From JALORV01 sp963791235 (lineage in GTDB: Bacteria; Pseudomonadota; Gammaproteobacteria; Burkholderiales; Burkholderiaceae_F): 64,000 nt of DNA. A program made the position numbers and the translations under genes. Shown here one piece after another: positions 13,248-22,443 of the stretch. Under the pieces are notes generated by a model that made no database searches, was not told where the DNA came from, and saw only the letters and a list, made by a program, of their open reading frames with translations. The stretch lies in the NCBI GenBank assembly GCA_963791235.1, contig CAWBRW010000026.1, positions 1-64,000 on the forward strand. Reading direction: 5' to 3'. Every line of letters begins with the position of its first letter. The first letter of the stretch is position 1.

Positions 13248-13269
13248 AAGCGGGAACGCGAGCCCGCTT
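13248..13269. promoter_or_regulatory. inverted repeat in the lrp-hppD divergent promoter region
   Basis: AAGCGGG (13248-13254) and CCCGCTT (13263-13269) form a perfect 7-base inverted repeat with an 8-base spacer, between the divergent starts. It is a candidate binding site for the adjacent Lrp-type regulator; short repeats like this also occur by chance. Confidence 0.35.
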
Positions 13270-13341
13270 TGCAATCGCCTGCCCGGCTCTGTGCACGATA
13301 CTTTGCGGCTTTCGCTGACTCGATTGCGCTAGGAGACTGCC

Positions 13342-14460
13342 ATGCAGTTCACGCCATGGGACAACCCGATGGGAACCGACGGCTTCGAGTTCATCGAGTA
13401 CGCGGCCCCCGATCCCGCAGCACTCGGTGCGCTCTTCGAGAGCCTGGGCTTCGCCGCGATCGCCCGGCATCGGCACAAGTCCGTGACACTTTACCGGCAG
13501 GGTGACATCAACTTCATCATCAATGCCGAACCGGACTCGTTTGCGCAGCGCTTTGCACGGCTGCACGGTCCTTCGATCTGCGCGATTGCGTTCCGGGTGC
13601 GGGATGCGGCTGCCGCCTATCGCCGCGCACTTGAACTGGGCGCTTGGGGATTCGACTCCAAGTCGGGCCCGATGGAACTGAATATCCCGGCGATCAAGGG
13701 CATCGGCGACAGCCTGCTGTACTTCGTCGACCGTTGGCGCGGCAAGAATGGCGCCGCCCCCGGTGTGATCGGCGATATCTCGATCTACGACGTCGACTTC
13801 GAGCCGATCGCCGACGCGATGGCGCACCCGCATGGCTTCGGCCTGACGATGATCGACCACCTGACGCACAACGTGCACCGCGGGCGCATGAAGGAGTGGG
13901 CCGAGTTCTACGAGCGGCTGTTCAACTTCCGCGAGGTGCGTTATTTCGACATCGAAGGCAAGCTCACCGGACTGAAGTCGAAGGCGATGACGAGTCCGTG
14001 CGGCAAGATCCGCATCCCGATCAACGAGAGCTCCGACGACAAGAGCCAGATCGCCGAATACCTCGACCTGTACCACGGCGAGGGCATCCAGCACGTGGCA
14101 CTGGGCACCGATGACATCTACTCGACCGTTCAGGCGATGCAGGCCAATGGCGTCGCCTTCCAGGACACGCTCGAAACTTATTACGACCTGGTCGACAAGC
14201 GCCTGCCGGACCATGGCGAGCGCCTCGCCGACCTCAAGCGACTGCGGATCCTGATCGATGGCGCGACCCACCAGGGCGCGCCTAACGAACTGTTGCTGCA
14301 GATCTTCACGCAGCCGGTCATCGGTCCAATCTTCTTCGAGCTGATCCAGCGCAAGGGCGACGAGGGCTTCGGCGAGGGAAATTTCCGCGCGCTCTTCGAA
14401 TCGATCGAGCTGGACCAGATCCGCCGCGGCGTGCTGAGCGACGCTGGATCCGCCGCGTGA
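13342..14460 (+). CDS. hppD: 4-hydroxyphenylpyruvate dioxygenase
   Basis: Fe(II) enzyme converting 4-hydroxyphenylpyruvate to homogentisate in tyrosine degradation. The 372 residues have two vicinal-oxygen-chelate halves. The metal ligands are visible as His173 (MIDHLTHNV), His251 (GIQHVALGTDDI) and Glu333 (IFFELIQRKGDEGFGEGNF). A GGAG lies just before ATG 13342. It is followed at once by phhA, forming a Phe to Tyr to homogentisate module. No homogentisate dioxygenase is next to it. Confidence 0.97.
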   Translation: MQFTPWDNPMGTDGFEFIEYAAPDPAALGALFESLGFAAIARHRHKSVTLYRQGDINFIINAEPDSFAQRFARLHGPSICAIAFRVRDAAAAYRRALELGAWGFDSKSGPMELNIPAIKGIGDSLLYFVDRWRGKNGAAPGVIGDISIYDVDFEPIADAMAHPHGFGLTMIDHLTHNVHRGRMKEWAEFYERLFNFREVRYFDIEGKLTGLKSKAMTSPCGKIRIPINESSDDKSQIAEYLDLYHGEGIQHVALGTDDIYSTVQAMQANGVAFQDTLETYYDLVDKRLPDHGERLADLKRLRILIDGATHQGAPNELLLQIFTQPVIGPIFFELIQRKGDEGFGEGNFRALFESIELDQIRRGVLSDAGSAA

Positions 14461-14462
14461 CG

Positions 14463-15335
14463 ATGGCCGTCACCCCCACCACCTACGGCACCAGCACGCG
14501 GCCACCGCGGGGCGACTATGCAGCCGCCCGCGCGGACTACACGTGCGAGCAGGAATGGAGCCGCTACAGCGCCGAGGAGCACGCGCTTTACGCGCGGCTG
14601 TACACGCGTCAAGCCCGGCAGGTCCCGGGGCAGGCGTGCGACGAATTCATTCATGCGCTGAGGCAGCTGGGCAGCGAGCGCGAGATCCCGCGGTTCGAGG
14701 CGATCAGCGCGACGCTGCGACGCGCGACGGGATGGGAGATCGTGGCCGTGCCGGGGTTGATTCCGGAACGGGCGTTCTTCGCACTGCTGGCGAGCCGGCG
14801 TTTTCCGGTGACCGTCTGGATGCGACGGCCCGACGAGTTCGACTACATCGTCGAGCCGGACGTCTTTCACGACCTGTTCGGGCACGTGCCCCTGCTGTTT
14901 AACCCAGTTTTTGCGGACTACATGCAGGCCTTTGGCGCGGGCGGCCTGAAGGCGCACGACCTGTCCGCGCTCGAGTATCTGGCGCGACTCTACTGGTACA
15001 CGGTGGAGTTCGGACTGATCACCACGCCGCGTGGACTGCGTGCCTACGGAGCCGGCATCCTGTCGTCGGTCGGTGAAACGGCCTATGCGTTGACCTCGAT
15101 GAAACCGCAGCGCCTGTCGTTCGATCTCGAGCGCGTGCTGAGGACGCCGTACAAGATCGACGACTTCCAGCACACCTACTTCGTCATCGAATCGTTTGCG
15201 CAGCTATTCGATGCGACCGCGCCGGACTTCACTCCGACCTATCGACGCGTCTCCGCGCTGCCGACGCTGACCGTGCAGGATCGGCTGCCAGGTGAGCGCG
15301 TCGTCGCGCCCAACCCGGCGATTGCGCCCGGCTGA
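14463..15335 (+). CDS. phhA: phenylalanine-4-hydroxylase
   Basis: Pterin-dependent iron hydroxylase converting phenylalanine to tyrosine. The facial triad is present: His136 and His141 in VFHDLFGHVP and Glu182 in YWYTVEFG. The 290-residue length suits the monomeric bacterial enzyme. The start used is ATG 14463; a GTG two codons upstream (14457) overlaps the hppD stop and is an alternative. Coupling to hppD puts both tyrosine-forming and tyrosine-degrading steps in one unit. No pterin carbinolamine dehydratase gene is seen nearby. Confidence 0.97.
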   Translation: MAVTPTTYGTSTRPPRGDYAAARADYTCEQEWSRYSAEEHALYARLYTRQARQVPGQACDEFIHALRQLGSEREIPRFEAISATLRRATGWEIVAVPGLIPERAFFALLASRRFPVTVWMRRPDEFDYIVEPDVFHDLFGHVPLLFNPVFADYMQAFGAGGLKAHDLSALEYLARLYWYTVEFGLITTPRGLRAYGAGILSSVGETAYALTSMKPQRLSFDLERVLRTPYKIDDFQHTYFVIESFAQLFDATAPDFTPTYRRVSALPTLTVQDRLPGERVVAPNPAIAPG

Positions 15336-15358
15336 ATCAGGCCAGGCTCAGCTACGGC

Positions 15359-15808
15359 TCACGGCTTGACGGGCTCAACCGGGGCGTTCGGGGTCGGGCG
15401 AGGCTGTGCCTTGCGCCACGCATGCATCTCGTCACGCGTCAGCACGCCGTCCTTGTTCGCGTCCATCGCGTCGAAGTTCTGCGCCAGTCGCGGGGCCGTC
15501 TTGGCCTCGTCGCGCGAGATCGATCCGTCATTGTTCACGTCGAGCCTGCCGTGATGCCCGTGGTGGCCGGAACGCCGCGCGGTCCGCAGCTCGTCGGGTG
15601 ACAACTGGCCGTCCTTGTTGGCGTCGATGCGGTCAAACGACTCGGCAAGTCGTGGGTGGTCGGACGCTTCGTCACGCGAGACGAAGCCATCGCCGTTCTT
15701 GTCCAGGGCGCTCGTACCGGGGCGAACCGGCGACTGGGCGTCGGTGGGTGCGGCGAAGGCGATGGAGCAGGCGACAGACAGCGCTGTTGCCAGGAGGAAG
15801 CGGGTCAT
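15359..15808 (-). CDS. secreted EF-hand calcium-binding protein
   Basis: 149 residues from ATG 15808. A signal peptide is evident (MTRFLLATALSVACSIAFA). Four EF-hand loops follow: DKNGDGFVSRDE, DANKDGQLSPDE, DVNNDGSISRDE and DANKDGVLTRDE, each with acidic residues at positions 1, 3, 5 and 12 or close equivalents. A histidine cluster HHGHHG separates hands two and three. The tail is Pro-rich. It is probably a periplasmic calcium-binding protein. It is convergent with phhA; function unknown. Confidence 0.9.
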   Translation of the reverse strand: MTRFLLATALSVACSIAFAAPTDAQSPVRPGTSALDKNGDGFVSRDEASDHPRLAESFDRIDANKDGQLSPDELRTARRSGHHGHHGRLDVNNDGSISRDEAKTAPRLAQNFDAMDANKDGVLTRDEMHAWRKAQPRPTPNAPVEPVKP

Positions 15809-15907
15809 GAGGTTCTCCGTTGAAGGTGTTGTCATTCAACGGGACACCGCCGCAGCGGTCGACGCCTCTTACCTTTGTTTACAGCTGAAACGCCTTGCCA
15901 CGCGCCG

Positions 15908-16493
15908 CTACTGCGACTGCGGCGGAGTTCCAGGCGGATTCTGTGGCATGCCGGGCGGCGGCATGGCCGGCGGCGGCGGAGCCGTTGGCCGGGGAACCGT
16001 CGCCCCGCCTGCCGACACTGGGCGCCGTCAACGTGTTGCCCTCGCGCGCGAAGGTCTGAGTCGGAGTCCCGCCGCTCACCGCAACCGCCGGGCGGGGCGG
16101 CAAGCGCACTTCCTGCCGTCCGCCGGGGCTGTCGAGGACGATCACTTCGGCATCGATCGACGCGAGACGCGTGCCCGGAACGACCTCCTGACCCACGAGG
16201 TACACACGCGGCGGTTTGCCATCGACCGCCAATACGGCACTTGAGTCCTTACCGGCCGCAAACGCGCCGAGTGCCTGGATGTTGGCCGCGACGACCGCCT
16301 GTGCCACTTCGACCTTGCCGAACATGCGGGCGGCGGCCGCGGCATCCGGATCACGCAGCGGCGGCGGTGCCAGCGGCGGCGGCGCAGCGGTCGGCGCGGG
16401 CGTGAAGATCCGCACCGCCCAGTAGGCGCCGATGGCCACCACACCCGCGAAGAACAGCAGGTGCATGGCGGCGGCAGCAAACTTCTTCAGCAT
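15908..16493 (-). CDS. gspC: type II secretion GspC (one frameshift near the C-terminus)
   Basis: Inner-membrane T2SS component linking the inner platform to the secretin. From ATG 16493 (MLKKFAAAAMHLLFFAGVV) there is one transmembrane segment, a Pro-rich linker and the homology region (MFGKVEVAQAVVAANIQALGAFAAGK to RVYLVGQEVVPGTRLASI and EVIVLDSPGGRQEVRL). No PDZ domain follows; such short GspC proteins are usual in betaproteobacteria. Near 16018 the frame shifts by +1. The corrected tail is Pro-rich (TAPPPPAMPPPGMPQ) and ends at 15908. It is divergent from gspG, as in Burkholderia clusters. Confidence 0.88.
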
Positions 16494-16712
16494 CGCATGT
16501 CCAAACGGGGTGCGATGATCGCGCAGTTGCATCAGTGCAACGATCATCCTCAAGCATTAGCGGCCGCACCGGATCCCGCCTAAGAGGGGTAAGGTGGCAG
16601 AGTGGCATTGATAATATCCGCCGCAGTCCCCGTTGTCCGCGCCCAAAACACAAGAACTTCAAGGCCTTCGGCGCGCAACTTCAAGCTTTCCTTAGCCTAG
16701 GGCAATGGTCAT
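16494..16712. promoter_or_regulatory. divergent gspC/gspG promoter region
   Basis: 219 bases separate the divergent gspC and gspG starts. A GATAAT hexamer at about 16611 could be a -10 element for the gspG-F operon, but no good -35 was confirmed. No operator was recognised. Confidence 0.35.
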
Positions 16713-17166
16713 ATGAGTACGATGAAGGCACTCCGTTCCCCGCGCATTCGCGGCTTCACGCTGATCGAGATCATGGTCGTGATCACGATCCTCGGGATCC
16801 TGGCAGCGCTGATCGTTCCGCGCGTTGTCGGCCGCACTGATGACGCCCGCATTGCTGCCGCGCAAGCAGGACATCGCTTCGGTCATGCAGGCGCTGAAGC
16901 TCTACCGGCTCGACAACGGGCGCTATCCGACGACCGAGCAGGGCCTGCAGGCGCTGATATCGAAACCGGCGACCGAACCTGTGCCGATGAACTGGAAACA
17001 GGGCGGCTATCTCGAGCGGAGCAATGTGCCGAAGGATCCGTGGGGCCACCCCTACCAGTACCTGAACCCCGGCCTGCGCGGCGAGATCGACGTCTTCAGC
17101 TTCGGCGCCGACGGCCAGGCGGGCGGTCAGAACACCGACGCCGACATCGGCTCCTGGTCGCTGTAG
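16713..17166 (+). CDS. gspG: type II secretion major pseudopilin GspG (one frameshift)
   Basis: Major pseudopilin of the T2SS. MSTMKALRSPRIRG precedes the prepilin cleavage motif GFTLIEIMVVITILGILAALIVP (cleavage after G, Glu at +5). The mature part includes KQDIASVMQALKLYRLDNGRYPTTEQGL, KDPWGHPYQYLNPG and the calcium-site tail FSFGADGQAGGQNTDADIGSW. One +1 frame change occurs near 16860 (GCCGCGCAAGCAG; dropping one base restores AAAKQDIA). Corrected length is 150 residues, typical. Confidence 0.95.
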
Positions 17167-17265
17167 CCCGCGGCGGGCGACCGCCGCCGGTGACGCGGAC
17201 CGCGCCGAACCACTAGACCCGATGATGACGCCGAACTGCCGGCTGCGCGTATCGACGGCGAGCGC

Positions 17266-17751
17266 GTGAGCGGCTTCACGCTGCTCGAGATGCTGGTCGT
17301 CATCGTGCTCGCCGGCATCCTCGATTTCGATCGTCACGATCAGCGTGACGCCGGATCCGCGGCAGAAGCTCATGCGCGAGGCCGAACGCATCGGGCAACT
17401 GATGTCGCTGGCGGCCGATGAAGCGCGCATCCGCCAGTTGCCGATCGTGTGGGAAGCGGACCTGCGCGGCTACCGTTTCGTTGCCGAAGTCAGCGGCGAG
17501 AGGAAGCTGCTGACCGGAGATGACCTGCTGCGCGAGCGCAACTGGGAAACGCCGCTGACCCGGTTGTCGGTGCAGGACGGCGCCGGGCCGCAGCCGGCGC
17601 AGGTGCTGCTGGGGCCGGGCGCACCGCCGGTGCGCATGGCGATCGCGCGGGAGTGGGTGCAGCCACGCTGGCGACTCGAACTCACCAATGAGGACGCGAC
17701 GGTACGCACTCGAGTTCGACGAAGTCAGGCCGGGCGACGGTGATGCAATGA
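17266..17751 (+). CDS. gspH: type II secretion minor pseudopilin GspH (frameshifted)
   Basis: The prepilin motif SGFTLLEMLVVIVLAGIL is followed, after a +1 shift near 17325, by SIVTISVTPDPRQKLMREAERIGQLMSLAADEARIRQLPIVWEA and the GspH-type beta domain (GYRFVAEVSGERKLL). A second +1 shift near 17705 changes the tail to ALEFDEVRPGDGDA. A third is needed to reach the TGA at 17749 that would overlap the gspI start. The start is uncertain: GTG 17266 is the first in-frame start close to the prepilin motif. Confidence 0.8.
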
Positions 17752-18125
17752 AACGCCGCGCACGCGGATTCACGCTGCTTGAGGTGCTGGTCGCACTGGT
17801 CATCATCGGCGTGGCGCTGGCCGCCGCCATGCGCGGCGCAATGGCACTGACCTCCACGGCCGAGTACACGCGCGAGAAGATGCTGGCCGTCATGACCGCC
17901 GAGAACCGCCTGCTCGAACTGCGCCTGGCGCGCGAGCGGCTCGAACAGGGCGAGAACAGCCTGCCCTGTGAGCAGGGCGGCCTGACGTTCCAGTGCGTGC
18001 AGGCGGTGAAGCCGACGCCCAACCCGTTTTTCCGGCGGGTCGAGGTGCGCGTCTTCAAGCCGGCCACCGACGGCTCGCCGCGCGTGCTGGCCGAGCTGAT
18101 GACAGTGTTGCCGACCAACCAATGA
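17748..18125 (+). CDS. gspI: type II secretion minor pseudopilin GspI
   Basis: 125 residues and undamaged. The leader MKRRARG is followed by FTLLEVLVALVIIGVALAAAM (Glu at +5), then AENRLLELRLARERLEQGE and a Cys pair (PCEQGGLTFQC) typical of GspI. GspI forms the pseudopilus tip with GspJ and GspK. It overlaps gspJ by the ATGA at 18122-18125. Confidence 0.95.
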   Translation: MKRRARGFTLLEVLVALVIIGVALAAAMRGAMALTSTAEYTREKMLAVMTAENRLLELRLARERLEQGENSLPCEQGGLTFQCVQAVKPTPNPFFRRVEVRVFKPATDGSPRVLAELMTVLPTNQ

Positions 18126-18795
18126 GATGCAGCGCAGAGCCGTCTCAAGCAAGCTCGCGCCGCAGGGCGCAGCCGGAGGCCGTACCGCTCGCGCGGATTC
18201 ACGCTGCTCGAATTGCTGGTCGCGATCACCGTGCTGTCGATCGTGTCGATGATCGCGTGGCGCGGGCTCGACTCGCTGGTCGATGACGCGCGAACGGCTC
18301 GAACCGGAGGCCGACGACGTGCGCGCGCTGCTGACGACGTTCGGCCAGATGGAGCGCGACCTGGCCCAGGTGACCAATCCGAAGTTCCTCGGCCTGAACG
18401 CAGTCACCGGTCAACGTGTCGATTGCCGATGGCGCCACGCTGCTGCAGCTGGCGCGCATCGCGCCGCCGGCGCCGCGACCGGCCGACCGAAGTGCAGACC
18501 GTCTACTACCGCGTCGTCGATGGCACGCTGATGCGCCAGGCCACGGCCGCGCTGCCCGGCGTTCGAGACCCGTCTCCACCGACCGACTCGAGTCGGCCCG
18601 GCTGCTCGACAAGGTGCGCACTGATGCAGGTGCGCACCTGGTCGACCGAACGGCGGCTGGGTCGATCCCGAACGTCACCGCAGGACACCAGCGGCGGCGC
18701 GCCACCGCGCCAAGCGGTCGTGCCGGGCGTCGAAGTGACAATCGAACGCGACAACGGCCGACATCTTTCGCCGCGTGCTGCTGGTGGGCGCATGA
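18122..18795 (+). CDS. gspJ: type II secretion minor pseudopilin GspJ (heavily frameshifted)
   Basis: Fragments in all three frames join into a GspJ protein: the prepilin motif SRGFTLLELLVAITVLSIVSM, then IAWRGLDSL, TRERLEPEADDVRALLTTFGQ and MERDLAQVTNPKFLGLNAV, then SIADGATLLQLARIAPP, EVQTVYYRVVDGTLMRQATA, TDRLESARLLDKV, TWSTENGGWVDP and a tail resembling RRVLLVGA. About eleven +1 shifts in 674 bases give the best continuous reading. It overlaps gspI and gspK by ATGA-type junctions. Confidence 0.8.
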
Positions 18796-19856
18796 GGACG
18801 ACTGAACGCTGCGACACGACGCGGCACGAGCGGCGCGGCGCGGCCGTGCCTACCCGCCCCTCGGGGGCAGGCCGGCGTGGGGCCAGTCGGTCGGCACCGG
18901 CACAAGCAGCGCGGCGCAGCCGTGTTGCTTGCGCTCTTCGTGGCCACGCTGTCGACGCTGATCGTCAGCGGGCTGTTCTATCGGCAGTTCGTGCTGCTGC
19001 GGACGATCGAGAACCAGCAGCTGATGACGCAGAGCCGCCTGCTGTTGCGCGGCGCGCTCGACTGGGGTCGCGCCATCTTGCGCGAGGATGCCAACCGCTC
19101 CAGCTACGACGCGCTGTCCGAGCCGTGGGCCCAGCCGCTGACGGAAACGCGGCTCGACCAGCTGGGCGAGACCTCGGCCCTGGCATCGCAGGCGTCGATT
19201 GCCGGCTCGATGGAGGACGCGCAGTCACGCTTCAATCTGCGCAACCTGGTCGAGAACGGCGAGGTCGTGGAGTCCGAAGCTCGACGCCTTGCGCCGGTTG
19301 TGCACGCTGCTGCAGGTCCCCGCAGCAGACGGCCGATCTGATCGCCTAGCGCATGCAGCAAGCGTTGCCGTCCACGATGCCCGACGAGGCGGCCGCATGC
19401 CGGACACTGCGATGGTCGGCGACACGCGTACGTCCGATTCCGTTGATGCTGCCGCATGACCTGATCTCGATTCCCGGCATTTCGGCCGAGGCGGCGCAGC
19501 GCCTCGCGCCCTACATCGTCGTGCTCGACGAACGCACGCCGATCAACGCCAACACCGCGCGCCCGGAAGTCATCGCGGCCCGCGTGCCTGACATGTCACT
19601 GTCCGACGCGCGCACCCTGGTCGCCGAACGCGAGCGGATCTCGTACTTCAACAACGTCGGCGAGGTCCGCACCCGCCTCGGCGCCAAGGCAAACGGCGTA
19701 GGAGAGGCCGATATCGCCACCGCTTCGCGCTTTTTCTTCGTTCGCGGCGAGGTCAAACTCGACCGGGCGGTGACGCGCATGGAAGCACTCGTTCGTCGCG
19801 GGGTGCCGGGTCAGGGTATCCAGCCGGTGACCGTGCTGTGGATCCGCGAGATCTGA
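18792..19856 (+). CDS. gspK: type II secretion minor pseudopilin GspK (frameshifted, plus one in-frame TAG)
   Basis: Large tip pseudopilin without the +5 glutamate. The N-terminal segment RGAAVLLALFVATLSTLIVSG leads into a long domain (LLRGALDWGRAILREDANRS, AQSRFNLRNLVENG), then KLDALRRLCTLLQVPQQTADLIA. It ends with LISIPGISAEAAQRLAPYIV and TPINANTARPEVIAARVPD, the typical GspK helix-hairpin region. About six +1 shifts are needed. A TAG at 19347-19349 interrupts the reading between DLIA and RMQQALPSTM. Start uncertain: ATG 18792 overlaps gspJ; GTG 18877 is an alternative. Confidence 0.85.
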
Positions 19857-19863
19857 TCGACCG

Positions 19864-21151
19864 ATGAAGGAAAAGATCACTGCAACGATTGCTGGTCTTC
19901 GTGCCGCCCCGACGGTCGTTCGGCGCGAAGGGTCACATGTCGACCGGCACCGTCGTGAACTTCGTCGCGCCCGGCGGCGGGACGAGCGGCGAAACGCCGA
20001 CTCGCGCTGCTGCCCAAGGCCGTGGCACTCGATCTCGTGTTCGATCCGGCCGATGTCTTCGTCACGGCGATCGAGCCGCCGAAGCTGTCGGAGGGCAAGC
20101 TGCGGCTGGCGCTGCCCAACATGCTGGAAGACCGTCTGCTCGCGGACGCGACGGACTGCCACTTCGCCTTCAACATTCCCGCGCGGCGGCAGCGGCTACG
20201 ACGACGATCGCGGCGCAGCCGCGGATGCCGGTGGCCGTCATCGATCGCGGCGTGCTGACGCGCGCGCTCGACGCCTGTGCCGAAGCCGGGTACCGCGTGC
20301 GCGCCGCCTACAGCGAGATCTACACCGTGCCCCCCCCGTGCGGCCGGCGTGCTTTCGGTGCGGGTCGACCGCGGCCGCGGCGTGGCGCGCTCGGCGACGC
20401 ACGACGGGTTTTCGTTCGAACTCGCAGGCGACGAGGTGCCGGCAGCGCTCGCGCTGGCGGTACGCCAGCTGGGCGTGCGCCGCATCCAGGCCTACGGACG
20501 CGAGGCCGCGAGACATGAGTTCGCTGGCCGCGGCGCTCAATGTGCAGGTCGACGTCGTCGGCCGTCCGAAGTCGGACATCGTCAGCATCGACGGCGCCGT
20601 CAACCTGCTGCAGGGCAGCTTCGCGCCGGGCGGCATGCTCGGCAGCCCTGATGCCGCTGGCGGGTCGCGCCGCCGCGCTGCGCGGCGCGTCGTTCAAGGC
20701 CCCGCTGATCTGGACGGCGATTGGCGCGATCGTCGCCATCGCCGGGCATGAATGCCTACTGGCTGAAGCTCGGAGTCCGAGTCCAAGGCCGCTGAAGCAG
20801 CAGATGGAGAACGCCTTCCGCACGAGCTTTCCCGAGACGACGGCGATCGTCGACCCGGTGCTGCAGACAAAGCGGCAGCTGAACGACCTGCGCGCCCGCG
20901 CCGGCATTGCCGTCGGCCAACGACTTCTCGGTCCTGAACGCGCGGACGTCGCTGTTGCTGACCGCGGCGCCGCTCGGCAGCGTCGGCGGCGATCGACTAC
21001 CGCGACGGCGCACTCAAGGTGAAGTTCAAGGGCGGCATGGCCGACAACCCGGCGTTCCAGAACACGCTGCGCGCCGCCGCGCGTGCAGCAGGGGCTCGCG
21101 ATGCGCTTCGAAGCCGACGGCACGGCGCGCGTCACGGCGGCGGGCTCCTGA
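19864..21151 (+). CDS. gspL: type II secretion GspL (heavily frameshifted)
   Basis: Inner-membrane platform protein that recruits the GspE ATPase. Joined fragments give an actin-like cytoplasmic domain (AVALDLVFDPADVFVTAIEPPKL, LPNMLEDRLLADATDCHFAF, MPVAVIDRGVLTRALDACAEAG, VRVDRGRGVARSATHDGFSF). A membrane segment follows near APLIWTAIGAIVAIAG, then the periplasmic domain LKQQMENAFRTSFPETTAIVDP and SVLNARTSLLLTAAP. About thirteen +1 shifts give roughly 424 residues, normal for GspL. It abuts gspM (TGATG at 21149-21153). Confidence 0.85.
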
Positions 21152-21648
21152 TGGACGCGCTGCAAGCAGTTCTGGGCCGAGCGCGCTCCGCGCGAGCGCA
21201 TGATCCTCGGCGTCGGCGGCGAGCGTGCGTGCTGATCGCCGTGCTGCTACCTCATGCTGATCGAGCCGGCCTGGACCGGGATCGGCCGCCTCGAGCGCTC
21301 GCTGCCGCAGCAACGCGCGCAGGCCGCGGAACTCGACGCGCTGCTGGGTGAGGTCAAGGGCCTCAAGTCGCAGCCGCAGGTGGCGACCGTTTCTCCGATC
21401 CGAAGTCAAGGGCGCGATCGAGACGTCGCTGACGCGCGCCGGACTCAAGACCTCGCGCATCGTGCCGCTGTCCGACGGCGACATGCAGCTGACGTTCGCC
21501 AACGTCCCGTACGGCACCTGGGCGGCGCTGGCTGGCCGGCATCGAACGGGAACTGGGCGCACGCACGACCTCGGTCGTCGTCACCGGCAAGGACGCCACG
21601 CCGGGCAACGTTGACGCGGAACTGGCACTGCGTCTGGCACGGAAATGA
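21151..21648 (+). CDS. gspM: type II secretion GspM (frameshifted)
   Basis: Partner of GspL in the inner-membrane platform. The corrected reading of about 163 residues starts MDALKQFWAERAPRERMIL. It has one N-terminal membrane segment (VLIAVLLYLMLIEPAW), then a coiled region (RAQAAELDALLGEVKGLK) and a ferredoxin-like periplasmic part (LKTSRIVPLSDGDMQLTFAN and WAALAGIERELGARTTSVVV). About six +1 shifts are required. Position between gspL and gspN supports the call. Confidence 0.8.
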
Positions 21649-21658
21649 AACGCCGACG

Positions 21659-22442
21659 ATGCGCGCCGCCCTCTACCTGCTCGCAGCGCTCGTCGTGCTG
21701 ATCATCACGGCGGCGGTACTTGCGCCGGCGCAGTGGGCCGCGGGCTCGTGCGTTCCGCGACCCAGGGCCGGCTCGATCTGGCGGAGACGCGGGGCACGGT
21801 GTGGAACGGCTCGGCGGTGGTGGTGCTGGCCTCCGGATCGGACGCCGGGCGCAGCCCGCGCCAGCTTGCCCGAACGACTGGCGTGGCAGTTGAGCCCTTG
21901 GTCGCTGCTTGGCCGGCCAGGTCGACCTGACGTTGTCGCACCCGTCGGCACTGACGCAGCCACTGGTCATCCGTGCCCCGTTCTTCGGCGGCTCGGCAAC
22001 GCTGGGTGCGACCACCGTGCGGTTGCCGGCCTCGCTGCTGGTCGGCCTGGGCGCTCCCTGGAACACGGTACGGCCCGGCGGCATCCTGACGCTAAGTCTG
22101 GGATCGACTTCAGATCGAGCCCGGCCGTCTTGCAGGCAACGTGTCGGCAGAGTGGCAGCAGGCATCGAGCGCGCTGACGCCCGTCTCGCCGATGGGCCAC
22201 TACCGCCTGCAAGACCAATGGAATCTGGCCGGGAACTCAGCTGGAATTACTAACCATTTCGGGTCCCCTCGAGCTGAGGGGCAGTGGCACAATCCCGGAG
22301 GGTGGGCGCTTACGCTTTACCGGTCGCGCACAGGCCTCTGGCGGGCACCGATCCGGGTGTGAAAGCACAACTGACGGGCCTCATCTCGCTGCTGGGGCGG
22401 CGCGATGGCGATGGGGCTCTCCTGAACTTCGGCGGTGGGTGA
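21659..22442 (+). CDS. gspN: type II secretion GspN (frameshifted)
   Basis: Accessory T2SS protein found in many betaproteobacterial clusters; its exact role is not well established. One N-terminal membrane segment (MRAALYLLAALVVLIITAAV) is followed by GspN-type beta-rich sequence (GRLDLAETRGTVWNGSAVVV, RLAWQLSPWSLL, RLQIEPGRLAGNVSAEWQ and LELLTISGPLELRGSGTIP). The tail is LTGLISLLGRRDGDGALLNF. About seven +1 shifts are needed; corrected length is about 258 residues. Confidence 0.8.
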
Positions 22443-22443
22443 C

